Part shown: positions 26,759-36,608 of the stretch, one piece after another
Position numbering within the stretch: the first letter of the stretch is position 1
How the letters are laid out: every line of letters starts with the position of its first letter
From: an uncultured Salinicoccus sp.
GTDB taxonomy: Bacteria; Bacillota; Bacilli; Staphylococcales; Salinicoccaceae
Reading direction: 5' to 3'
DNA: 64,000 nucleotides
NCBI GenBank assembly: GCA_947494965.1
Contig: CANLWV010000002.1
Span: forward strand, 248,001 to 312,000
Notes under the pieces: model-generated
The model's database searches: none
Told to the model about the DNA's origin: nothing
What the model saw: only the letters and a program-made list of their open reading frames with translations
Made by a program: the position numbers and the translations under genes

Positions 26759-29700
26759 CTACATCTTTTCCATATTGAATGTCATGCTTTCAATCACTTC
26801 AACCAAGGTACGCGCTGTATCAAGTGATGTCAGGCATGGAATACCGTTCTCGACAGATTCCCTTCTGATCCTGAATCCGTCCCTTTCGACCTGCTTTCCT
26901 TTTGTCATTGTATTGATCACAATCTGCACGCTGCCGTTTTGGATATCCTTAAGCAGACTGTTCTCCTTCTCCCGCACCTTATCGACGGTGATGCAGGAAA
27001 TGCCGCGTGACTCAAGCGCCTTTCCGGTCCCTTCCGTAGCCATTATCCTGAATCCACATTGTGACAGTCTATGGGCAAGGGCCACTGCCTCTTCCTTATC
27101 TTTATCCGCCACAGTGAAGAGAACGGTGCCGTGGTCTTTGACTTCCAACCCGCTTGCTGCCAGTGCCTTATACAATGCTTTGTTCAAGCTCATATCCTTG
27201 CCCATCACTTCACCGGTCGATTTCATTTCCGGTCCAAGTGTAATGTCGACATTCTTCAGCTTACTGAAGCTGAAGACCGGTGCTTTGACGTGATAACCGT
27301 CCTGGAACGGCGCCAATCCCATCGGATGTCCAGTATCCTTCAAGTTCACTCCCAGTATCGCCTTCATGGCAAGGGCGGCCATCGGCACTTCAGTGATCTT
27401 GCTCATGAACGGCACCGTCCGGCTGGCGCGCGGGTTCACTTCGAGGACATACACTTCACCGTCGGCGATAACGAACTGGATGTTGATGAGTCCTATTGTC
27501 TTCAGTCCAAGCGCCAATTTTACCGTATAGTCCTTAAGCGTATCGATCTCTGCTTCGCTTAGTGTAACAGGTGGATAGACCGCAATAGAATCTCCAGAAT
27601 GCACGCCGGCCCGTTCGATATGTTCCATGATTCCAGGGATAATGACATTTTCGCCGTCACTGATCGCATCCACTTCTATCTCCTTGCCCGTCAGATAGCG
27701 GTCTATCAGAACCGGGTGCTGCGGTGAGGCCTTGACGGCATCACGCATGTAATTCTTCAATTCCCCACTGCTGTGGACGATCTCCATTGCACGGCCTCCC
27801 AAGACATAGCTTGGACGGACTAGAACCGGATAGCCGATCAGTTCAGCGTTTTCAAGCGCCTCCTGTTCGTTCGTGGCAGTCTTGCCGAGAGGCTGGGGCA
27901 CATCTATATCGCGCAGCAGTGCCTCGAAGCGTTTCCTGTCTTCGGCGCGGTCCAGATCATCAAGGGATGTGCCGAGGATTTTGACCCCTGCTTCTTCCAA
28001 GCCATCAGCCAGATTGATGGCTGTCTGGCCGCCGAACTGGACGACTACGCCTTTTGGCTGCTCCAACTCGATGATGTTCATGACATCCTCATGGGTCAGC
28101 GGTTCAAAGTACAGTTTATCGGATATGGAGAAATCCGTAGAGACGGTCTCCGGGTTATTATTGACGATTATGGCTTCATAACCGGCTTCCTGGATTGCCC
28201 ATACTGCGTGGACGGTGGCGTAGTCGAACTCCACGCCCTGTCCAATCCGGATCGGGCCACTTCCAAGTACGATTATCTTTTCCCTGGTGCTGACCACGGA
28301 TTCATTTTCAAGTTCGTAAGTACCATAGAAATATGGAGTATTCGATTCGAATTCGGCTGCACACGTATCGACCATCTTATAGACCGGCATAATACCTTCC
28401 TGTCTGCGGATGCTGAAGACCTCTTCTTCCTCCATATTCCAGCGGTGCCCAATGACCTTATCGCTGAAGCCATAAGTTTTAGCCCACTTGAGATGATCGA
28501 GCGACCCCGGGTTCTCCTTCAGCTCATGTTCTATTTCGATGATGTGTTCAAATTTCCTCAGGAAGAATAAATCTATTTTCGTCCATTCATGAATAGTCTT
28601 CTTATCTACGCCCCGCCTTAATGCCTCGCCAATATAGAACAGTCGTTCATCACTCTGCTTCTTTATCATGTCGTTGATGTAGTCCAGTTCGAATTGGTCT
28701 CCGTTTGGCAATCCGAGATGATGGACACCGTATTCCAGGGAGCGGATCGCCTTCAGCAGGGACTCTTCATATGTCCGCCCAATGGCCATGACTTCACCGG
28801 TAGCCTTCATCTGGGTGCCGAGTTTCCGCTCTCCTTTCTCGAACTTATCGAACGGGAAGCGTGGAATTTTCGACACTACGTAGTCGAGGGTCGGTTCAAA
28901 CGCGGCGTAGCTTGTACCCGTCACCGGATTGATCATTTCATCAAGCGTCATGCCGATGGCAATTTTCGCTGCGAGTTTGGCGATCGGATATCCGGTTGCC
29001 TTAGAAGCAAGGGCAGATGAGCGCGATACCCGTGGGTTCACTTCAATGATGTAGTAGTCGAAGGAATGCGGATCGAGTGCAAGCTGGACGTTGCATCCCC
29101 CTTCTATACCCAGCTCGCGTATGACGTTGAGCGACACGTCCCGGAGCATCTGATGCTCTTTATCGGTCAATGTCTGGGTCGGCGCGACGACGATGGAATC
29201 TCCGGTGTGGATGCCGACGGGATCGATATTTTCCATATTGCAGACGACAATCGCATTGTCGTTCGAGTCACGCATGACTTCATACTCTATTTCTTTGAAT
29301 CCTGCGATTGATTTTTCCACAAGACATTGTCCGACAGGAGAGTATTTCAATCCGTTTGCGACAATCTCATTCAAGTCCGCATCGTTATGGCAGATGCCTC
29401 CGCCTGTCCCGCCCATCGTAAATGCCGGTCGTACGATGAAAGGATATCCCACTCGCTCCTGGAATGTTTTGGCTTCTTCAAGCGTTGTAATGATATCCGA
29501 ATCCGGTACTGGAACTTCCATCTGATTCATCAGCTGTCTGAAAAGATCCCGGTCTTCCGCCTGCTTGATGGATTCGAGTCTTGTGCCGAGGAGTTCAACC
29601 CCATTTTCCTCGAGGATGCCCAGACGATCGAGCTCGACCGCCATATTCAGACCAACCTGTCCGCCAAGTGTCGGCAATAGTGCATCCGGCTGCTCTTTGC

Positions 29701-29935
29701 GGATGATTCTGGCAATGAAGTCCGGCGTCAGTGGTTCGATATAGACAACATCAGCTATCTCCTTATCCGTCATGATGGTTGCTGGATTGGAATTGACGAG
29801 AATGACACGATATCCCTCTTCTTTCAATGCCAGGCATGCTTGGGTACCTGCGTAATCGAACTCTGCAGCTTGGCCGATGATGATCGGGCCGCTGCCGATG
29901 ACTAGAATTGTTTTGATATCTTGACGTTTAGGCAT
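26759..29935 (-). CDS. carB: Carbamoyl-phosphate synthase large subunit
   Basis: The 1058-residue protein uses bicarbonate, ammonia from CarA and two ATP to make carbamoyl phosphate. Two homologous ATP-grasp halves are visible ([20 protein letters not shown] near residue 14 and [20 protein letters not shown] in the middle), each with [10 protein letters not shown] or [14 protein letters not shown] metal sites, then the C-terminal allosteric MGS-like domain. The ATG overlaps carA by eight bases with AGGAGG inside the carA end. As part of the pyr operon it is the PyrR-controlled copy; an arginine-specific copy could exist elsewhere. Confidence 0.97.
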   Translation of the reverse strand: MPKRQDIKTILVIGSGPIIIGQAAEFDYAGTQACLALKEEGYRVILVNSNPATIMTDKEIADVVYIEPLTPDFIARIIRKEQPDALLPTLGGQVGLNMAVELDRLGILEENGVELLGTRLESIKQAEDRDLFRQLMNQMEVPVPDSDIITTLEEAKTFQERVGYPFIVRPAFTMGGTGGGICHNDADLNEIVANGLKYSPVGQCLVEKSIAGFKEIEYEVMRDSNDNAIVVCNMENIDPVGIHTGDSIVVAPTQTLTDKEHQMLRDVSLNVIRELGIEGGCNVQLALDPHSFDYYIIEVNPRVSRSSALASKATGYPIAKLAAKIAIGMTLDEMINPVTGTSYAAFEPTLDYVVSKIPRFPFDKFEKGERKLGTQMKATGEVMAIGRTYEESLLKAIRSLEYGVHHLGLPNGDQFELDYINDMIKKQSDERLFYIGEALRRGVDKKTIHEWTKIDLFFLRKFEHIIEIEHELKENPGSLDHLKWAKTYGFSDKVIGHRWNMEEEEVFSIRRQEGIMPVYKMVDTCAAEFESNTPYFYGTYELENESVVSTREKIIVLGSGPIRIGQGVEFDYATVHAVWAIQEAGYEAIIVNNNPETVSTDFSISDKLYFEPLTHEDVMNIIELEQPKGVVVQFGGQTAINLADGLEEAGVKILGTSLDDLDRAEDRKRFEALLRDIDVPQPLGKTATNEQEALENAELIGYPVLVRPSYVLGGRAMEIVHSSGELKNYMRDAVKASPQHPVLIDRYLTGKEIEVDAISDGENVIIPGIMEHIERAGVHSGDSIAVYPPVTLSEAEIDTLKDYTVKLALGLKTIGLINIQFVIADGEVYVLEVNPRASRTVPFMSKITEVPMAALAMKAILGVNLKDTGHPMGLAPFQDGYHVKAPVFSFSKLKNVDITLGPEMKSTGEVMGKDMSLNKALYKALAASGLEVKDHGTVLFTVADKDKEEAVALAHRLSQCGFRIMATEGTGKALESRGISCITVDKVREKENSLLKDIQNGSVQIVINTMTKGKQVERDGFRIRRESVENGIPCLTSLDTARTLVEVIESMTFNMEKM

Positions 29936-31016
29936 GGTTGGCCTCCTTTTGTTTCATCAGTTTCACAAATTCATCGAACAGGTATTCAGAGTCATGTGGG
30001 CCTGCTCCGGCTTCCGGGTGGAATTGTACCGAGAATGCCGGATATTCTGTATGGCGCAGTCCTTCTATCGTCCTGTCGTTGAGTGCCAGGTGGGTGACTT
30101 CGAGGCCTGTGCCGACCAGTGAGGCACCATCTATCGAAAAACCGTGGTTCTGTGACGTGATTTCAGTCTTTCCGGTGGCCAGATTCTTCACCGGATGGTT
30201 GCTGCCGCGGTGGCCGAACTTCATCTTATATGTCGAAGCGCCACATGCGATCCCGAGTATCTGATGACCCAGGCAGATCCCAAAAAGCGGGATGCCAAGA
30301 AGTGCCTTGACCGTCTTGACCTGGTCGGGTATATCGGCCGGGTCCCCGGGTCCGTTTGAGAGCATTATGCCGTCAGGTCTCATCTGGATGATTTCATCCG
30401 CCGTTGTGTCGTGCGGTACGACCGTCACGTCACAGTCGAGTGCATTCAGCTGTCTGACGATATTTTCCTTCTTTCCGTAATCTATCAGCACCACCCGCGG
30501 GCCGGTGCCTGTAGAGATATACGGATTTTTGGTGGATGCGCGCTTGACCTGGTCGGTTCTGAAGGAGGAGTGCTGCAGAAGCTCGATCAAGTCTTCATGG
30601 TACGTCTCATCCGTAATCACTGCCTTCATGACCCCGCCATCCCTCAGCTTCCTTGTGATGCTGCGCGTGTCGATGCCGCTGATGCCCGGTATATCATGTC
30701 GCTTCAGGAATGTATCCAGCGTATCAGTGGTGCGGAAGTTAGATGGGTCTGTACATGCTTCCCTTACAACGACCCCTCTAGCCGTCGCCTTCAGAGATTC
30801 GTTGTCTTCTATATTGACGCCCGTGTTACCGATCAGTGGATAGCTGAAGGTGATGATCTGATCGGTATAGGAGAGGTCTGTGATGACTTCCTGGGCGCCT
30901 GTCATGGCAGTGTTGAAGACGAGCTCGCCTTCTGCCGCCTTATCGGCGCCGAAGGGATACCCCTCATATACGGCACCGTCTTCCAAAACAAGATATCTTC
31001 TCTCTTTAATCATCAT
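29928..31016 (-). CDS. carA: Carbamoyl-phosphate synthase small subunit (glutaminase)
   Basis: CarA hydrolyses glutamine and channels ammonia to CarB. The 362-residue protein has an N-terminal domain and a class I amidotransferase domain with the nucleophile cysteine in [11 protein letters not shown] and the His-Glu pair in [11 protein letters not shown]. Two consecutive ATG codons are possible; the first overlaps the pyrC stop as ATGA. It ends inside the carB start region. Confidence 0.96.
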   Translation of the reverse strand: MMIKERRYLVLEDGAVYEGYPFGADKAAEGELVFNTAMTGAQEVITDLSYTDQIITFSYPLIGNTGVNIEDNESLKATARGVVVREACTDPSNFRTTDTLDTFLKRHDIPGISGIDTRSITRKLRDGGVMKAVITDETYHEDLIELLQHSSFRTDQVKRASTKNPYISTGTGPRVVLIDYGKKENIVRQLNALDCDVTVVPHDTTADEIIQMRPDGIMLSNGPGDPADIPDQVKTVKALLGIPLFGICLGHQILGIACGASTYKMKFGHRGSNHPVKNLATGKTEITSQNHGFSIDGASLVGTGLEVTHLALNDRTIEGLRHTEYPAFSVQFHPEAGAGPHDSEYLFDEFVKLMKQKEANHA

Positions 31017-32284
31017 GCTTCCCCCTTATAAGTAATGTTTCCGTCGACGATCGTCATGTAGATGTCCGAAGTCAGTTCCATTCCGTGGAATGGCGTGTTG
31101 CGTGCCTTTGATAAAAATTTTGACTTGTCGAGGATGTACGTCTTATTGAGATCAACGATTGTGATATCAGCGGCTCTGCCGACTTTGAGCGCTCCCATCT
31201 CAAGTCCGAACACTTCCGCTGGCTTGACTGTCAACCAATCGACCAGCTGCTGCAGTGTGAACACGCCTGTCTTGACCAGCTTCGTATACAGGAGCTGGAA
31301 TGCATTCTCACTGCCGGTGATGCCAAAAGGTGCCGTTTCCATGCCGACCGACTTCTCTTCCTCTGCGTGCGGAGCATGATCTGTGGCAATGAAGTCTATA
31401 GTCCCATCCTTCAGGCCTTCAATCAGGGCGTGGCGATCGTCCGCTGCTCTGAGTGGTGGGTTCATCTTGAAGTTCGGGTCATCCTCCTTGATGTCTTCTT
31501 CGTCAAGCACCAGGTGATGCGGTGTCACTTCCGCCGTCACACGGATGCCCGCTCGTTTGGCATCCCGTATGACCCGCACACTTTCTTTGGTGCTTACATG
31601 ACAGACGTGATAATGGCATCCCGCTGCCTCCGCCAACAGCACATCGCGTGCAATCTGTACGGATTCGGTCACTGATGGAATCCCCTTTAATCCCAACCTT
31701 TGGCTGACTCCGCCTTCATGGACTGCACCGCCATTAACCAGTGTGTTCTCTTCAGTGTGGGCGACTATCGCCATGTCTATACGGGCAGCTTCCTTCATTG
31801 CACGCAGCATCATATCGGCACTTTGGACACCGACACCATCATCTGTGAAGGCAAATGCACCGGCAGCTTTAAGTGCGTCAAAATCGACCAGTTCCTTGCC
31901 AAGCTGCCGTGTCGTGATCGACGCATAAGGCAGCACCTTTACACTGGCGCTTTCTTCAATCCGCCTGTTGATATCTTCCATCGTCTTTTCATTGTCTGGT
32001 ACAGGGCGTGTGTTCGGCATTGGGCATACTGCAGTGAATCCCCCGCGTGCTGCAGCATTTGTGCCGGTTTCAATCGTCTCCTTATGTTCACCCCCGGGTT
32101 CCCTCAAATGAACATGGACATCGACGAAACCTGGCGTGATAAGCTTGCCGCTACAATCGATGACCTCATCCCCCCGCTCGATCTGAGGGGCCATGTCAAC
32201 TATTTTTCCCCCGTCAACAAGGATGTCCATCCGAGTCTCCCCATTTTCCGTCACCACTGTGCCATTCTTCAAAAGTACTGTCAT
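31013..32284 (-). CDS. pyrC: Dihydroorotase
   Basis: PyrC closes carbamoyl aspartate to dihydroorotate. The 423-residue length and sequence fit the class I (Bacillus-type) dihydroorotase: zinc-binding [16 protein letters not shown], later histidines in YHVCHVST and the Asp in [14 protein letters not shown]. The ATG overlaps the pyrB stop as TAATG. It stands between pyrB and carA as in Bacillus. Confidence 0.97.
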   Translation of the reverse strand: MTVLLKNGTVVTENGETRMDILVDGGKIVDMAPQIERGDEVIDCSGKLITPGFVDVHVHLREPGGEHKETIETGTNAAARGGFTAVCPMPNTRPVPDNEKTMEDINRRIEESASVKVLPYASITTRQLGKELVDFDALKAAGAFAFTDDGVGVQSADMMLRAMKEAARIDMAIVAHTEENTLVNGGAVHEGGVSQRLGLKGIPSVTESVQIARDVLLAEAAGCHYHVCHVSTKESVRVIRDAKRAGIRVTAEVTPHHLVLDEEDIKEDDPNFKMNPPLRAADDRHALIEGLKDGTIDFIATDHAPHAEEEKSVGMETAPFGITGSENAFQLLYTKLVKTGVFTLQQLVDWLTVKPAEVFGLEMGALKVGRAADITIVDLNKTYILDKSKFLSKARNTPFHGMELTSDIYMTIVDGNITYKGEA

Positions 32285-33168
32285 TACCCTTCACTCCTAA
32301 GTATGTCTTGTATTACACTCATGCGCATGAATACACCATTATGCATCTGCTCGAAAATGACTGATCGTGGGCTTTCTATCAAACGCCCATCTATTTCAAC
32401 GCCGCGGTTGACTGGTGCAGGATGCATGATGATGGCCTCCTGCTTCATCCTTTGATACCGCTTCAGGGTCAGCCCGTATTGGTTATGGTAGCTGCGTTTC
32501 GTAAAATCCGCCTGATCGCCATGGCGTTCGTGTTGGACACGCAGCAGCATGATGACATCACATGATTCCACCGCATCGTCGAAGTCCACATACTCCCCAT
32601 CCATCTCAGGGTCACGCCATGCTTCTGGTCCGCTGAAAACGACTGTGGCTCCAAGCTTCTTTAGCGCCTGTTGGTTGCTGCGGGCCACTCTGCTGTGTGA
32701 TATATCACCAGCCATGACCACTTTAAGTCCTTCAAAAGTACCGAATCTATCGTATATCGTCATCAGGTCGAGGAGCGACTGGGTGGGATGTGAGCCGCTG
32801 CCATCTCCGCCGTTGATTATTGGGATTGACAGGCCATCCAGATCGTCATAATAGGCGATCATGGCGTGACGTACGACAAGTGCATCGCATCCTATGGCTT
32901 CCATGGTGCGGCAGGTGTCGTACAGTGATTCTCCCTTAAGCACCGAACTGTGGTCCGCATTGAAGGGAATAGAGTGAATGCCGAGCCGGCTTTCAGCCAT
33001 CTCAAAACTGGCTTTGGTCCGTGTAGAAGGTTCAAAGAACAGGTTTGATATATACTTTTTTTCCTTAAATGGCTCAAAGTTTCCGCCTTTTATCGCCTGG
33101 GCGCGTTTGATGAGCCTCATGATATCGTCAGTCTGCAGTTGTGTCATCGACAGCAGGTTGTCCATCAT
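32284..33168 (-). CDS. pyrB: Aspartate carbamoyltransferase catalytic chain
   Basis: PyrB condenses carbamoyl phosphate with aspartate. The carbamoyl-phosphate motif [12 protein letters not shown], the [11 protein letters not shown] motif and the C-terminal [12 protein letters not shown] are present. The frame runs further up, but ATG codons at 33168 and 33165 lie after a strong AAGGAGGTG site; the 33168 start gives 294 residues and overlaps the end of uraA by 41 bases. No regulatory chain (pyrI) is encoded, as in other Firmicutes. Confidence 0.95.
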   Translation of the reverse strand: MMDNLLSMTQLQTDDIMRLIKRAQAIKGGNFEPFKEKKYISNLFFEPSTRTKASFEMAESRLGIHSIPFNADHSSVLKGESLYDTCRTMEAIGCDALVVRHAMIAYYDDLDGLSIPIINGGDGSGSHPTQSLLDLMTIYDRFGTFEGLKVVMAGDISHSRVARSNQQALKKLGATVVFSGPEAWRDPEMDGEYVDFDDAVESCDVIMLLRVQHERHGDQADFTKRSYHNQYGLTLKRYQRMKQEAIIMHPAPVNRGVEIDGRLIESPRSVIFEQMHNGVFMRMSVIQDILRSEG

Positions 33169-34480
33169 CAACAGGCACCTCCTTAGGTAGTATCGCATTC
33201 AGCAGTATCCCTGCAACAGCCGCAAGCGCCATTCCTTCAAGGTTGAACGGTATATTGCCGATCGTGAAATCAAGGTGCGCCTTCCCGATTCCTACAACAA
33301 GGATTACAGAAGATATGACCAGATTGCGTTTTGAATCCAAGTTCACCTGCTCATCAATAAGCATCCTCAAACCGCTTGAGGCGATGATGCCGAACAGTAG
33401 GATCGATACCCCACCCATGACGGGGGTCGGTATGCTCTGGACAATGGCTGTAAACTTTCCTATGAAGCCGAGTATGACTGCAAGAACACCCGCTCCTCCG
33501 ATGACCCACACGCTGAATACGCGTGTAATCGCAAGCACTCCGATGTTTTCCCCGTAGGTTGTAGTCGGCGGTCCTCCAATCAGGCTTGAGAACATCGTCG
33601 ACACCCCATCCCCAACCAGTGAACGGTGCAGGCCGGGTTTTTTGAAGAAGTTGCGCCCGACGATCTTATTGATGACCATCTGGTGGCCGATGTGCTCACT
33701 CACTGTGACGAACACGATCGGCAGCATGACGACCATAAGCCCGAGGTTCCAGGTCGGATTGTATGAAACGAATGGGAGATGGACGTCAGGCAGCATGAAC
33801 CAGCCTGTCTCCACAATCTGGGTGAAATCGACGATGCCCACCAGTACAGCTGTAATGTATCCACCGATGATGCCGATCAGGATGGGGATCAGGGAGAGCA
33901 CCCCGCGCAGGAATATTGAAGCGCAGATGGTGATGATGAGCGTCACCGCAGCTACAAATATGTAGAGCATGCTGTAGCCCTCCTGATTGCCCGAATCCGT
34001 ATACATCGCCATATCGACCGCGACCGGTGCGAGCCCGAGCCCGATGACCATGATGACTGGTCCGACGACTACCGGAGGCAGCAGGTTCATCAGCCAATCG
34101 ATGCCGAACCCTCTTATCGCAATGCCGATTATGATATAGAGTACTCCGCTGAAGAATAGTGCTGTCAGTACCTCACCTAGACTATTTGCCCCAAGTGCAA
34201 TTGTAATGGGCAGTATGAATGCGAAGCTTGAACCGAGGTATGCCGGTATCTGTCCTTTCGTAATGAGTATGTAGAGCAAAGTGCCGATGCCGCTTGCTAT
34301 CAGAGCCGCGGATACCGGCAGCCCCGTCAAGTACGGCACAAGCACCGTGGCACCGAACATTGCAAATAGATGCTGGGAACTGAGCATCAGCCATTGGGCA
34401 GGCTTTGGCTTATCCTGTACATCCAATATCGGGGAGACACTTTTCGAGTAGATTTCTTCTGGCGATTTTTTGGTCTGCAT
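33128..34480 (-). CDS. uraA: Uracil permease
   Basis: This 450-residue membrane protein imports uracil by proton symport and belongs to the nucleobase-ascorbate transporter family. It has about 12-14 hydrophobic segments starting near residue 28 (AQWLMLSSQHLFAMFGATVL), the family QHLFAMFGATV segment, and GGPPTTTYGENIGVLA with the family's conserved Glu. The start ATG has AGGAGG nine bases before. It sits between pyrR and pyrB (Bacillus pyrP position) with a 16-base gap to pyrR, too short for a second PyrR attenuator. Confidence 0.96.
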   Translation of the reverse strand: MQTKKSPEEIYSKSVSPILDVQDKPKPAQWLMLSSQHLFAMFGATVLVPYLTGLPVSAALIASGIGTLLYILITKGQIPAYLGSSFAFILPITIALGANSLGEVLTALFFSGVLYIIIGIAIRGFGIDWLMNLLPPVVVGPVIMVIGLGLAPVAVDMAMYTDSGNQEGYSMLYIFVAAVTLIITICASIFLRGVLSLIPILIGIIGGYITAVLVGIVDFTQIVETGWFMLPDVHLPFVSYNPTWNLGLMVVMLPIVFVTVSEHIGHQMVINKIVGRNFFKKPGLHRSLVGDGVSTMFSSLIGGPPTTTYGENIGVLAITRVFSVWVIGGAGVLAVILGFIGKFTAIVQSIPTPVMGGVSILLFGIIASSGLRMLIDEQVNLDSKRNLVISSVILVVGIGKAHLDFTIGNIPFNLEGMALAAVAGILLNAILPKEVPVDDGQPAVDDTTAD

Positions 34481-34496
34481 TTCAGCCGTCCTCCTG

Positions 34497-35018
34497 TTAT
34501 CTGCTTAATAGAACTTCGTTGACTGCGTCATACTCCTCTAGATGGACATCTATCTTCTCTTCTTTGGCAGTCGGGATATTCTTGCCTACAAAATCTGCCC
34601 GTATCGGCAGTTCCCGGTGCCCCCGGTCGATCAGTACAGCCAAGGAAATTTTTGAAGGCCTGACTTCATTCAGTATCGCATCCATCGCGGCGCGGATTGT
34701 CCGTCCCGTAAAGAGCACATCATCGACGATGACCACATGCTTGTCATCGAGTGACACTCCGATGTCTATGGCACTGCCTGCGCGTTCTTTCTTCCTGTCA
34801 TCACGATAGCCTGTTATATCGATCGTCCCTGTCGGTATCTCCACACCGTCTATCTCGGTAATTTTCTTTTGAAGACGTTCCGCAAGATACTCCCCGCGCG
34901 TTTTGACCCCAAGGAACACCAGTCCTTTAGTCCCTTTATTATGCTCGAGTATTTCATGCGACATGCGGGTAAGCGAGCGTGTAATCTGCGATTCGTCAAG
35001 TATCGTCCGTTTTTCCAT
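34497..35018 (-). CDS. pyrR: PyrR pyrimidine operon attenuator / uracil phosphoribosyltransferase
   Basis: PyrR binds UMP or UTP and a hairpin in the pyr leader RNA, causing termination when pyrimidines are plentiful; it has weak uracil phosphoribosyltransferase activity too. The 173 residues show the PRPP loop [16 protein letters not shown] and basic residues of the RNA-binding face. The ATG has AAAGGAGAGG upstream. It is the first gene of the operon, so it controls its own expression through the leader at 35041-35162. Confidence 0.97.
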   Translation of the reverse strand: MEKRTILDESQITRSLTRMSHEILEHNKGTKGLVFLGVKTRGEYLAERLQKKITEIDGVEIPTGTIDITGYRDDRKKERAGSAIDIGVSLDDKHVVIVDDVLFTGRTIRAAMDAILNEVRPSKISLAVLIDRGHRELPIRADFVGKNIPTAKEEKIDVHLEEYDAVNEVLLSR

Positions 35019-35040
35019 TTAAGTCCTCTCCTTTAAAAAT

Positions 35041-35076
35041 ATATAAAAAAATACTCATGTCCAAAGACATGAGTAT
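35041..35076 (-). terminator. Attenuator terminator in the pyr leader
   Basis: On the minus strand ATACTCATGTC pairs with GACATGAGTAT (35051-35076) and is followed by seven T residues, 23 bases before the pyrR start codon. It would stop pyr transcription when PyrR is bound upstream. It may also end transcripts reading through from ileS-lspA-rluD. Confidence 0.9.
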
Positions 35077-35130
35077 ACACGTATCCTGATAAATATACAC
35101 TTATCCCTAAGTGTACCCGGTTATATCACG

Positions 35131-35162
35131 TCTTTGAAGCCTCACGGGACTCCTTTTAAAGA
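35131..35162 (-). promoter_or_regulatory. PyrR-binding hairpin (anti-antiterminator)
   Basis: On the minus strand TCTTT...AAAGA arms enclose the loop sequence AGTCCCGTGAGGCTT, which matches the known PyrR-binding loop of Bacillus pyr leaders (AGUCC...GAGGCU). It precedes the attenuator terminator by about 55 bases. PyrR-UMP binding here would keep the antiterminator from forming. Confidence 0.88.
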
Positions 35163-35186
35163 CATTCATATTCACTTTTCTTCAAT

Positions 35187-35215
35187 AGTCTAGCCTTAAT
35201 ACAGAGTGAAGTCAA
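35187..35215 (-). promoter_or_regulatory. Promoter of the pyr operon
   Basis: Minus strand -35 TTGACT (35210-35215), a 17-base spacer and -10 TAGACT (35187-35192). The transcript would start near 35180 and include the PyrR hairpin and attenuator. It begins right behind the rluD stop codon. Confidence 0.7.
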
Positions 35216-35218
35216 GCA

Positions 35219-36127
35219 TTAATCTGATAAAGGTGTCAATGTTTCCAATACATCTTCGAATGGTTCAGGCAACGAATCGTTGAATTCCATATACTCCCCA
35301 CTTGTTGGATGGATGAATCCGAGCGTCCCTGCATGCAGCATCTGCCCGTCTGTATTCAACGTCTTCCTCGGGCCATATTTCGGATCACCGACGAGCGGAT
35401 AGCCGATATATTTCATATGGACACGGATCTGGTGGGTCCGGCCCGTCTCGAGGATGCATTCGATCAACGTATACCCTTCATATCTTTCCAGCACATTAAA
35501 ATGCGTTGTGGCGTCCCGTCCAGAATCAATGACCGCCATTTCCTGGCGTTCCTTCGGATTTCTGCCGATCGGCGCTTCAATGGTGCCCTTATCATGTGGG
35601 ATGGTACCGTGTACAAGTGCCACATACTTCCTGGTGACGCTTTTATCGACGAGCTGATCGACCAGTGCGCGATGGGCCACATCATTCTTTGCGACCATCA
35701 GCAACCCGCTCGTATCCTTATCGATGCGATGCACGATGCCGGGCCTCAACTCGCCATTTATACCAGAGAGGTCATCAAGCTGAAACATCAGGCCATTGAC
35801 AAGCGTTTCCGAATGGTGTCCGGCAGCAGGATGGACCACCATGCCCTTTGGCTTATTCACAACGGCTACATCATCATCCTCATAGAGGATTTCGAGGTTC
35901 AAGTTCTGTGGGGAGATATCCGCCTCCACAAGCTCGCGGGGGTGGACTATGATGACATCATCGGTCTTGACCTTATAGTTCGGCTTGACGGCCTCACCGT
36001 TTACTTCAACAAGTCCATCCCGGATCCTGCCCTGCATATCACTGCGTGAAGTGTCGTCCAGTTTTTCTGACAGCAGCCTGTCGATCCTTTGGCCACTATC
36101 CATTTCATTTGCTTTAATTTCCTGCAT
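35219..36127 (-). CDS. rluD: RluD-family 23S rRNA/tRNA pseudouridine synthase
   Basis: The 302-residue protein has an N-terminal S4 RNA-binding domain (about 10-70, RIDRLLSEKL) and a pseudouridine synthase domain with the catalytic Asp in HRIDKDTSGLLMVAK. RluD-type enzymes modify helix 69 of 23S rRNA in E. coli; the precise target of the YlyB group in Firmicutes is uncertain. The ATG at 36127 is chosen over GTG at 36136 because AAGGTG lies at a good distance before it. It overlaps lspA by 14 bases, so the two are coupled. Confidence 0.9.
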   Translation of the reverse strand: MQEIKANEMDSGQRIDRLLSEKLDDTSRSDMQGRIRDGLVEVNGEAVKPNYKVKTDDVIIVHPRELVEADISPQNLNLEILYEDDDVAVVNKPKGMVVHPAAGHHSETLVNGLMFQLDDLSGINGELRPGIVHRIDKDTSGLLMVAKNDVAHRALVDQLVDKSVTRKYVALVHGTIPHDKGTIEAPIGRNPKERQEMAVIDSGRDATTHFNVLERYEGYTLIECILETGRTHQIRVHMKYIGYPLVGDPKYGPRKTLNTDGQMLHAGTLGFIHPTSGEYMEFNDSLPEPFEDVLETLTPLSD

Positions 36128-36599
36128 CCGTGTCACCTTTTCCTATTATAAAGAATTCCAAAATCATCAATATTACACCAATTGTGAGTGCACTATCAGC
36201 AATGTTGAATATCGGGAAATCATAGAACACGATCAGCACATCGATGAAGTCCACTACTTCCTGGAATAATATACGATCGATGAAGTTTCCGAGGGCGCCG
36301 GCCAGCAGCAAAGTGAGCGCAAGCTGCAGCAGGGTGTTCCCTTTCGCTTCCTTGACATAAACGTAGACCAGTATGCCCAGAACCAGCAGCGTCACCAAGT
36401 AGAAGAACAGCATCTGGCCCTGGAACATGCCCCATGCTGCTCCGCTGTTGCGGTGAGAAGTCAACATGAAGTACTTGCCGAGGACTGGAATGGATTCCCC
36501 TTCCTGCATACCAGTCACGACAAGATATTTCGTCAGCTGATCGATTGCCAGTACAGCTAGGCCAATCAAGCTCATTGGAATGATTCTATATGATTTCAT
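36114..36599 (-). CDS. lspA: Lipoprotein signal peptidase (type II)
   Basis: LspA is a membrane aspartic peptidase that removes the signal peptide of lipoproteins after lipid attachment. The 161 residues form four membrane segments. The two catalytic aspartates are in GNFIDRI and FNIADSALTIG. The ATG has TAGGGGG just behind the ileS stop. Gene order ileS-lspA-rluD-pyrR is that of Staphylococcus. Confidence 0.96.
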   Translation of the reverse strand: MKSYRIIPMSLIGLAVLAIDQLTKYLVVTGMQEGESIPVLGKYFMLTSHRNSGAAWGMFQGQMLFFYLVTLLVLGILVYVYVKEAKGNTLLQLALTLLLAGALGNFIDRILFQEVVDFIDVLIVFYDFPIFNIADSALTIGVILMILEFFIIGKGDTDAGN

Positions 36600-36608
36600 A
36601 ACGGCCCC

